Positions 1 to 5,510 of a stretch of 64,000 bases of DNA are shown one piece after another; within the stretch, counting starts at the first letter, position 1; every line of letters starts with the position of its first letter. A program made the translations under genes and the position numbers. Below the pieces are notes generated by a model. The model was not told the origin of the DNA. It saw only the letters and a list, made by a program, of their open reading frames with translations, and ran no database searches. Source of the stretch: an uncultured Prevotella sp. (GTDB lineage: Bacteria > Bacteroidota > Bacteroidia > Bacteroidales > Bacteroidaceae); assembly GCA_900550035.1 (NCBI GenBank), contig URQS01000013.1, forward strand, positions 3,009 to 67,008, in the 5' to 3' direction.

Positions 1-984
1 GATATTGTCTGGGCGTACGCCTTTGAAGACGAAGTCGATGCGGAACCTGCCGTCTCTCACTTCGGGATAAACCTTGCGGACTTGCAGAAGATAATGCTTG
101 CCGTTCTGGACGAAAGAGGCATTGAGCCCCGGCTTCACACGGTCGATGTAATGCTCATCCACCTGCGCCTGCACCTTATAGTCGCTTAGATCGTTGATTA
201 CTCCTATCTTCTGTCCTGCCTGTATGCTCTGACCCAGCTCCACATCCAGCAAACCAATCTCACCCGAAATGGTGCTGCGAATGTTCAGCTTCTCCTTGCG
301 CTGGCGGACCAGCTGTACATTCTTCTGCATGGCTTCCAGATTGTCGCCCATCTGATTCATCTGCGAACGTCGTAGCTGCGCATCCTTCTTCAGTCGCTTG
401 CTAATGAGCGCATGCTTCTTGACGGCAAGTTCATAAGCTTCCTTTGCCTTGAGATATTCCTCGCGCGAATTGAGTTCTTCCTTATGTAGAGTTTCCTGAT
501 GCTCATAGGCTCGGCGCTTGGTGATTACATCCTGCGAAAGCGAAAGCTCCTCGTTGCTATTGTTCAGTCGGTCTTGTTCCATTGATATTTGAGTGTTGCG
601 AAGCATGTCCTGTTTTTCGGCAAGTTCGCTCTCGGCATTCAGTATCTCAAGGTCGAGATTAGAATTGCTCAGTCGCACAAGTACATCGCCCTTATTCACA
701 TGAGCACCTTCATCTACTACTTTATCCAAAACAATACCACCTTCTTCCGAACTGATCTGCACAACGGAGATAGGCACCACCTGTCCGTCCACAGACACAT
801 AATCGTTGAACTGTGCCTTCTCTACATTTCCTATGCTCAAGCTCTTTCTGTCCACCTTCAACGTGGAAGAGAAATTGCTAAAGCCCAACCATACGAGGAC
901 AGCAATGAGAACTGTTCCTCCGCCAATCCATGCCCAATACTTGCGGGGCACGAGATATTTTTTCTTTTCTATTTTAATGTCCAT
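1..984 (-). CDS. HlyD-family efflux periplasmic adaptor (partial, 3' end outside window)
   Basis: Membrane-fusion adaptor that would link an inner-membrane exporter to a TolC-like channel. The first 328 residues are in the window and the frame is open to base 1. The start reads MDIKIEKKKYLV, followed by one membrane segment at about residues 18-37 (WIGGGTVLIAVLVWLGF). A first lipoyl half-motif follows (VDEGAHVNKGDVLVRLSN), then about 100 residues rich in E, K, Q, L and R, as in the coiled-coil hairpin of these adaptors. A second lipoyl half follows (SGEIGLLDVELGQSIQAGQK), then the start of the beta-barrel domain. It lies 52 bases downstream of the TolC-like gene on the same strand, and MacB-type permease genes would be expected next, outside the window. 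The family call is firm; the substrate is unknown. Confidence 0.9.
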   Translation of the reverse strand, partial: MDIKIEKKKYLVPRKYWAWIGGGTVLIAVLVWLGFSNFSSTLKVDRKSLSIGNVEKAQFNDYVSVDGQVVPISVVQISSEEGGIVLDKVVDEGAHVNKGDVLVRLSNSNLDLEILNAESELAEKQDMLRNTQISMEQDRLNNSNEELSLSQDVITKRRAYEHQETLHKEELNSREEYLKAKEAYELAVKKHALISKRLKKDAQLRRSQMNQMGDNLEAMQKNVQLVRQRKEKLNIRSTISGEIGLLDVELGQSIQAGQKIGVINDLSDYKVQAQVDEHYIDRVKPGLNASFVQNGKHYLLQVRKVYPEVRDGRFRIDFVFKGVRPDNI

Positions 985-1036
985 AATTTAAGTGAAGAGT
1001 GAAAAGTGAAGAGTGAAAAATCCAATTGTGTTCTAT

Positions 1037-2392
1037 TTATTTTATTAGTCTTTCTCCTTGGTAATACCCCACTAACCTTTGTTTGATGACGAGCAGCATT
1101 TGCATCTGGAGCTCTTTTATTCTACTCTCAAGAAGCGTTTGTGCTGAGGTATGAAGGTCGAAGGTGGAAAGCATTCCTTCCTCAAACTTACGGCTCGACA
1201 TGTGATAGGCAATCGAATCGGAGGCTACCTTCTTCTGCATCTGATGCAATTCCTTGGCGTAGCCTTCTGCATCCATTATTGCTTGGGCTATTTGGTCGTG
1301 AAGCTTGCGACGGGTTTCTTCGAGATTCATCTGAGCCAGTTGCCAGTTGTTGCGTGCCTTCTTCATACTGTGCCAACGGTCGCTATTATAAATAGGTATC
1401 GAAAGGGTCAATGCGAGATATTCGCCTCGATTATTGCGAAACTGCGAGGCAAATCCATCGTATTGCCCTTTCAGAGAGAGATTCTTGTAATAGTTGGTGG
1501 TGATGCCACCACTGAGCGAGAGCGAGGGCAACAATCTGCCTTTTGCTATCTTATAGTCATAATGTGCCAACTCCACCTCATACTCTGCCGACTTCATATC
1601 GGGAGAGATATTCAGGAAATTCTGATAGATATTTTCAGAGTTCGGCTTGTTGCCTATAGTCAGCTGACATGATGCAAGACTTTTCTCCTTATCTTTTGAT
1701 TGAATATCCAACTTCAGTTCATCACCTATGGGATAATTCATAGCCGATTTCAAGGCAAGCAGACTCTGCCTTGCCATATTCTGCTGATGCGTAAGACTGT
1801 ATTCGTCTTCAGCCACCTGCGATTCCATCTGCACCACATCCGGGCGTCCTTTCTCGCCCAATTCATACAGACGTTGCATCTTAGCCAGCATACGTCGGCT
1901 CTCACTCAACTTCTCGCTTGCTATCTGTATGCTTGCCTCAGCGTATACAGCATCCACATATTTCTGCATCACATCGATAGCTATATTGTCCTGCGCCTTC
2001 TGCATCGCCGTAGCAGAAAAGTCACGGCTTAATCGAGCCTGCTTGAAAGCATTTATAGTGGCGAAACCGTCAAATACATTCAGTTCGGCATAAAGCTGAT
2101 AATAGTTGTTGAATGTCGTCACATTATTATATGTATTGGTCTCAGGGTCGATGTTTCGTCCCCAAGCATATTGGCCCTGCACTCCACCAGTTACAGTAGG
2201 CAAGAAAGCGGCAACGGCATGATGATAGTCTTGCTTACGTTGACGGGCATTGATAGTCTCACGCTTCACATCCGTAGCATGCTCTGCTGCATACTTCATG
2301 CAGTCGTCAAGGCTCCAGCTTTGTGCCGAGACTACTGACGCAACAAGTATCCATCCTATCAGTATTATTATTCTTTTCATAATCGTCTTCAT
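1037..2392 (-). CDS. TolC-family outer membrane efflux channel
   Basis: Outer-membrane channel subunit of a tripartite exporter, 451 residues. It has a signal peptide (MKRIIILIGWILVASVVSAQ) and the long alternating helical and strand segments of the OEP family, including the early WSLDDCMKYAAEHATDVK segment typical of Bacteroidetes TolC proteins. Two in-frame ATG codons are possible, at 2392 and 2380. The second starts directly at the signal peptide, and it leaves room for a leader if the sigma-54-like promoter at 2407-2423 is used. It is the first gene of an operon with the HlyD-type adaptor. Its role in drug, peptide or metabolite export cannot be read from the sequence. Confidence 0.92.
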   Translation of the reverse strand: MKTIMKRIIILIGWILVASVVSAQSWSLDDCMKYAAEHATDVKRETINARQRKQDYHHAVAAFLPTVTGGVQGQYAWGRNIDPETNTYNNVTTFNNYYQLYAELNVFDGFATINAFKQARLSRDFSATAMQKAQDNIAIDVMQKYVDAVYAEASIQIASEKLSESRRMLAKMQRLYELGEKGRPDVVQMESQVAEDEYSLTHQQNMARQSLLALKSAMNYPIGDELKLDIQSKDKEKSLASCQLTIGNKPNSENIYQNFLNISPDMKSAEYEVELAHYDYKIAKGRLLPSLSLSGGITTNYYKNLSLKGQYDGFASQFRNNRGEYLALTLSIPIYNSDRWHSMKKARNNWQLAQMNLEETRRKLHDQIAQAIMDAEGYAKELHQMQKKVASDSIAYHMSSRKFEEGMLSTFDLHTSAQTLLESRIKELQMQMLLVIKQRLVGYYQGERLIK

Positions 2393-2406
2393 TTTTATAT
2401 AATGAG

Positions 2407-2423
2407 GACAATGGTTGTGCCAA
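2407..2423 (-). promoter_or_regulatory. sigma-54-like -24/-12 promoter for the tolC-hlyD operon
   Basis: On the minus strand this reads TTGGCACAACCATTGTC. The -24 half is TTGGCAC. The -12 half is TTGt where TTGC is consensus, so there is one departure at the -12 dinucleotide. The GG doublet and the -12 element are 10 nt apart, as sigma-54 requires. The predicted start of transcription lies about 5 nt before the ATG at 2392, or about 17 nt before the ATG at 2380. No transcription data are available. Confidence 0.5.
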
Positions 2424-2475
2424 AACTATATTGTTGCTGATAATCAAGTAGTTAGTGTATAAACCTCATTAATTC

Positions 2476-2515
2476 TGTGTCCAATAATTAGACACATCCG
2501 TCAAATATTTGGACA
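2476..2515. promoter_or_regulatory. tandem GTC-N9-GAC dyads, candidate enhancer-binding sites
   Basis: Two dyads share one architecture. The first is TGTGTC-N9-GACACA at 2476-2496, with core GTC 2479-2481 and GAC 2491-2493. The second is GTC-N9-GACA at 2500-2515. Their centres are 21 bp apart, which is two helical turns. They lie about 55-105 bp upstream of the sigma-54-like promoter, where an NtrC-type activator usually binds. The ECF sigma gene on the other strand starts 75 bp away, so an effect on that gene is also possible. Confidence 0.45.
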
Positions 2516-2590
2516 AAGAATTTCACACCCTTATTTTTACTTTTCATCATTATCGAGGTCAAATAGATGTAACAGATAGAAGTTGAGGCT

Positions 2591-3130
2591 ATGACGATAA
2601 ACGATAATGATATAATAGAAACACTGAACGCAAGCCGGGAGACAGGCTTCAGGATGCTGCTGAACAAGTATCAGGAGCCTGTCTACTGGCACATCCGCCG
2701 ACTGGTGGTGTCGCACGATGATGCCCAGGATGCCACGCAAGAGACGTTTGTAAGGATGTTCCGGTCGCTCGAACAGTTTAGTGGCGACAGTTCATTGCGC
2801 ACATGGCTATACCGCATTGCTACCAACGAAGCGTTGCGACTCATCGGCAAGCGTCGTCAGGAGACGGTATCGCTCGACTCGGTTACTACTGGTGTGGAAA
2901 TCATAGCTGCTGACAATCATGTAGACTATGCCGACAAGATAGCGGTGAAGCTGCAAAAGGCAATACTAACGCTTCCACCCAAGCAGCAGTTGGCTTTCAA
3001 CCTGCGCTACTATGACGAACTCGGGTTTGACGAGATAGCAAAGATAGCCGACTCGACAGCCGCAAGTGTCAAGGCAAGCTATCATGTTGCCAAAGAGAAA
3101 ATTATAAAGTATATGAACTCAAATGATTAA
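2591..3130 (+). CDS. ECF-type RNA polymerase sigma factor
   Basis: Sigma-70 family extracytoplasmic-function factor of 179 residues, the usual length. Region 2 runs at about residues 20-85, with the core-binding helix DDAQDATQETFVRMFRSLEQ followed by SSLRTWLYRIATNEALR. Region 4 runs at about 120-175, with LPPKQQLAFNLRYYDELGFD and the recognition helix ASVKASYHVAKEKI. The start ATG follows an A-rich leader. The stop overlaps the next gene by 8 bases, so the two are translated as a pair. Known families of this kind respond to envelope signals and are held by a membrane anti-sigma factor, which the next gene may be. Confidence 0.93.
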   Translation: MTINDNDIIETLNASRETGFRMLLNKYQEPVYWHIRRLVVSHDDAQDATQETFVRMFRSLEQFSGDSSLRTWLYRIATNEALRLIGKRRQETVSLDSVTTGVEIIAADNHVDYADKIAVKLQKAILTLPPKQQLAFNLRYYDELGFDEIAKIADSTAASVKASYHVAKEKIIKYMNSND

Positions 3131-3491
3131 GGATATGGACAAGAATTTCGATTTCAACCAAGTGGGCAAACGCATGCCATACTCTACTCCCGACGATTTC
3201 TTCGCCAAGATGCAGAGCGACATCCTTGATGCCGTACATGATATGCCACAGAAGAATACGGAGATTAAGACGAATCGACGTACTGTCCGCAAGTGGCTTT
3301 GGCCTGTATCGTTGTCGGCAGCAGCTGCTGTTGTAGCAATGTTTGTCATCAACATACATTTCTTAGCTCCAAATACGCCAACGGCTTCGAGCGATATTCA
3401 GGATGTAGAGCAGGCGTTTGCCCATCTCTCAGAGGGCGACCAGGCTTTTATCTTGGATGTATATCAGGATGATGTGTTCCTCAACAATTAA
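3123..3491 (+). CDS. small single-pass membrane protein, probable anti-sigma partner
   Basis: 122 residues. An N-terminal soluble part of about 58 residues (FDFNQVGKRMPYSTPDDFF) is followed by one membrane segment (LWPVSLSAAAAVVAMFVI) and a short outer tail. This soluble/TM/short-tail layout and the 8-base overlap with the ECF sigma gene fit a membrane-bound anti-sigma factor. I see no zinc-binding HXXXCXXC motif, so it is not of the ZAS class. An alternative start is the ATG at 3135 (MDKNFDF). Its function is inferred from position only; the gene itself is well supported by coupling and frame. Confidence 0.7.
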   Translation: MIKDMDKNFDFNQVGKRMPYSTPDDFFAKMQSDILDAVHDMPQKNTEIKTNRRTVRKWLWPVSLSAAAAVVAMFVINIHFLAPNTPTASSDIQDVEQAFAHLSEGDQAFILDVYQDDVFLNN

Positions 3492-3530
3492 GTCAAATAT
3501 ATATATAACATAAACTAAAAAACATAGATT

Positions 3531-4022
3531 ATGAAAAAGATTTTCAACGTAATGATGCTGGTCATCGCAATGACGATGTTCACCGTCAATTCTTTCGCTC
3601 AGGCTCCCAACAATAAGCAGCGCCTCACACGCGAGCAACTCTCAGAAAAGCAGGCTAAGTATATTGCCAATGACCTTGCTCTTGATGACGAGACTACAGC
3701 CAAGTTCATTAACACCTATACACAATGCCAGAAGGAGATTTGGGCTCTTGGTCCGCGTCCTCGTCGCAATGGCAATAACAATGAGGAGCAAATTGGGCAG
3801 AACATCAAGAAGCGCTTCGAAATGAGCGAGAAGATTCTCGACATCCGACAGAAGTATTATAAGGAATACTCGAAGTTTATGACGCAGAAGCAGATTCAGC
3901 GTGTATACGAAATCGAGAAGAACATGATGAAGCGATTCGCTCAGCGTAAGGGCAAGAACGGACAACGTGGTATGCGTGGTCAACATGGACAACGCTTAAT
4001 GGATAAGAACTCTACAAAATAA
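3531..4022 (+). CDS. secreted basic helical protein, Spy/CpxP-like
   Basis: 163 residues with a clear signal peptide (MKKIFNVMMLVIAMTMFTVNSFAQ). The mature part is highly charged and helical. It opens with LTREQLSEKQAKYIANDLAL, which recalls the LTxxQ helices of Spy/CpxP periplasmic chaperones, and ends in a basic Gly/Arg/Gln-rich tail (RKGKNGQRGMRGQHGQR). It lies 39 bases after the putative anti-sigma gene and is probably in the same transcript. Known trios of ECF sigma, regulator and small periplasmic protein act in envelope stress; that role here is inference. A true Spy assignment would need a profile search. Confidence 0.65.
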   Translation: MKKIFNVMMLVIAMTMFTVNSFAQAPNNKQRLTREQLSEKQAKYIANDLALDDETTAKFINTYTQCQKEIWALGPRPRRNGNNNEEQIGQNIKKRFEMSEKILDIRQKYYKEYSKFMTQKQIQRVYEIEKNMMKRFAQRKGKNGQRGMRGQHGQRLMDKNSTK

Positions 4023-4040
4023 AAAATAGTAGGTTGGTCG

Positions 4041-4068
4041 TTGATTTGAAACTAATTTTGTACCTTTG
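4041..4068 (+). promoter_or_regulatory. Bacteroidetes-type promoter for the tRNA gene
   Basis: TTG at 4041-4043, a 17-base spacer and TACCTTTG at 4061-4068 match the TTG/TAnnTTTG pattern. The promoter lies 33 bases upstream of the tRNA. A short hairpin (CTTACTC/GAGTAAG) lies in the leader. Confidence 0.65.
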
Positions 4069-4100
4069 CATTCGCTTACTCACGAGTAAGCAGGTGCAAA

Positions 4101-4174
4101 GGTCCCGTAGCTTAGCTGAATAGAGCGTCAGATTCCGGTTCTGAAGGTCTTGGGTTTGAATCCCAACGGGATCA
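4101..4174 (+). tRNA. tRNA-Arg (anticodon CCG)
   Basis: A full cloverleaf can be drawn. The acceptor stem is GGTCCCG/CGGGATC with discriminator A. The D stem is GCTT/GAGC, the anticodon stem TCAGA/TCTGA with loop TTCCGGT giving anticodon CCG, and the T stem TTGGG/CCCAA. The 3' CCA is not encoded. It reads the CGG arginine codon. Confidence 0.95.
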
Positions 4175-4205
4175 CAGTGTAAGGAAATTCATTTCCACAA
4201 GTATT

Positions 4206-4234
4206 AAGGAGAGTCACGTGTTGGCTCTCCTTTT
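4206..4234 (+). terminator. rho-independent terminator after tRNA-Arg
   Basis: An 8-bp stem AAGGAGAG/CTCTCCTT with an 11-base loop is followed by a T-rich stretch. It lies 32 bases after the tRNA. Confidence 0.75.
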
Positions 4235-4378
4235 GTGTTTATAAAGGGATCTATCGGATGCCATAGTCTTCTACTATTTGCATTGTAAATAAATAACAAT
4301 GTCCTTCCATACCAACAATACTGCCTTTTTTGATATTATTCGATTAGCAAGTAATATAATGCCCCTTCAAATTATAAA

Positions 4379-4660
4379 CCCAAATCGGTCATTAGAAGCA
4401 TCCAGTAAGAAACTTCGTATCAAAGCATGATACGATCATTTCAAGCCATGATACGATCATTTCAAGACACGCAACATATATTTATATCACGATACTGACA
4501 TTAGTGTCACGATTGTAAAGGGGCCATAGTATCATATTACATAATACTTGGCATCAATCAAGAACGCACATAAAATCTACGTGTCATGTAGTGTATTTCT
4601 TTTCCCCCGTTCTTTATATCTATACGTAAGCATATCCGCGATACTAATGACCGATTTGGG
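4379..4660. repeat. 282-bp segment bounded by a perfect 17-bp inverted repeat
   Basis: CCCAAATCGGTCATTAG at 4379-4395 is the exact reverse complement of 4644-4660. The interior has no credible ORF. It contains two direct copies of CATGATACGATCATTTCAAG. A related copy of the end, with one change (CTAATGACTGATTTGGG), lies at 27560-27576, just behind another gene. This suggests a short non-coding mobile or dispersed repeat, MITE-like in layout. I see no clear target-site duplication. Confidence 0.55.
4426..4466 (+). repeat. 20-bp direct repeat, two copies
   Basis: CATGATACGATCATTTCAAG occurs at 4426-4445 and again at 4447-4466, separated by one base. It lies inside the segment bounded by the 17-bp inverted repeat. 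No function is visible. Confidence 0.8.
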
Positions 4661-4674
4661 ATAAAACTACTATC

Positions 4675-4759
4675 TGTCCAAGTATATTAATGCTAAATGT
4701 CCAAGTATATTAATGCTAAATGTCCAAGTATATTAATGCTACCTGCCCAAGTATATTTA
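4675..4759 (+). repeat. 23-bp tandem repeat, about 3.7 copies
   Basis: Units start at 4675, 4698, 4721 and 4744 (partial). The core is TGTCCAAGTATATTAATGC. The first two units are identical and the later ones drift at the edges. Units abut without spacers, so this is not a CRISPR array. It stops two bases before a long terminator hairpin. Confidence 0.9.
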
Positions 4760-4760
4760 T

Positions 4761-4810
4761 ATACAAAAAAAGTGGACTGGCTATTAGTCGCCAGTCCACT
4801 TTTTTTGTAT
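4761..4810. terminator. 21-bp perfect hairpin, bidirectional terminator
   Basis: Arms 4761-4781 and 4790-4810 are exact reverse complements around an 8-base loop (TATTAGTC). The stem has a GC-rich core (GTGGACTGGC) flanked by A7 and T7, so it can stop transcription from either side. The group II intron begins directly behind it. Confidence 0.85.
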
Positions 4811-5405
4811 GCTCGGCACGAGCATTGTCTAACGGGTGCAAGTCCCGAGTAAGCCCTAATAGCGGGAATTACATAGCCAAGAGCAAGGGTGTTCATCGCA
4901 AGGTGAAATCTGAAGGAAGCTGGCGGCAAACATCTGACCTAACGAACAGGAACTTCATATAAGGCATTTGACCATGGATAAGATTGCCCAACAAATCAAA
5001 GTCCCATAGCTATTCGGAATGGTTGGTGGAGTTTCCTTGAGCTTGCGAAAAAATGAGGTAGGTATAAGATGAAAAGATAATGCCCTTATCTGAGGAGGTC
5101 TCACGGACGCTTCTTCGATACCGTGAGCCATAGCAAACTCATAGAAATTGTGGTATCAATAAATACCAAGCATACGAATGGGGTAATACTCGCAAGGGCT
5201 ATTGGCGAATAGCTGACAGCCCTATTCTAAAAAGGGCGATAGATAACAATAAACTACGCTCCGCATGGTATGCTACTTTAATGGAGACGTATCTCGAATG
5301 GTATCCAAAATAGGAACCGCCGTATGCGGAACCGCACGTACGGTGGTGTGAGAGGTCGGAAAACGAAAGTAGGAAGAAAACGGCTTCGTTTTCCTCCTAC
5401 TCGAT
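4811..5405 (+). mobile_element. ORF-less group II intron
   Basis: About 600 bases carry group II ribozyme landmarks. Domain I features include the string AACGGGTGCAAGTCCCG and the region around GAAGGAAGCTGGCGGCAAA and CTAACGAACAGGAACTTCAT. Domain V is at 5316-5347, with a 9-bp lower stem ACCGCCGTA/TACGGTGGT, a two-base CG bulge and a short upper stem. Domain VI is a hairpin at 5369-5400 with one A opposite C. No reverse-transcriptase/maturase frame is present, so splicing would need a maturase in trans. The 5' edge is uncertain: a canonical GTGYG is not seen, and the intron may begin at the GTATG at 4807. The 3' edge is set by comparison with the second copy (CTAC-YC-RAT). Confidence 0.8.
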
Positions 5406-5406
5406 T

Positions 5407-5435
5407 CCAACGCTAAAAGCCGTTGGCACAGTGGC
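5407..5435 (+). repeat. dispersed CCAACG hairpin repeat, copy 1
   Basis: A small hairpin (CCAACG/CGTTGG) is followed by CACAGTGGC. The string AGCCGTTGGCACAGTGGC recurs exactly at 13042-13059. This copy lies between the group II intron and the end of the metalloprotease operon. The interval 5436-5510 holds two further weak stems (GTGGCTTG/CAAGCCAC and TTGCCC/GGGCAA) but no U-tract terminator. Confidence 0.6.
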
Positions 5436-5510
5436 TTGCTCCTGTTACATCCAAAAAGTCAACAATACAAGCCACTATGTTGCCCGCGTTACTGGGCAAT
5501 ATAAAGACAA

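Noticed and set aside
4675..4759. Possible CRISPR array
   Set aside because: The 23-bp units abut each other without spacers, and no cas gene is present.
4761..4810. Inverted repeat as the end of an insertion sequence
   Set aside because: The arms are 8 bases apart and flanked by A7/T7, which is terminator structure. There is no transposase in the gap.
4693..4962. Two overlapping frames of 78 and 80 residues on opposite strands
   Set aside because: Both lie in the tandem repeat, the terminator hairpin and the intron 5' part; the repeated sequence produces them.
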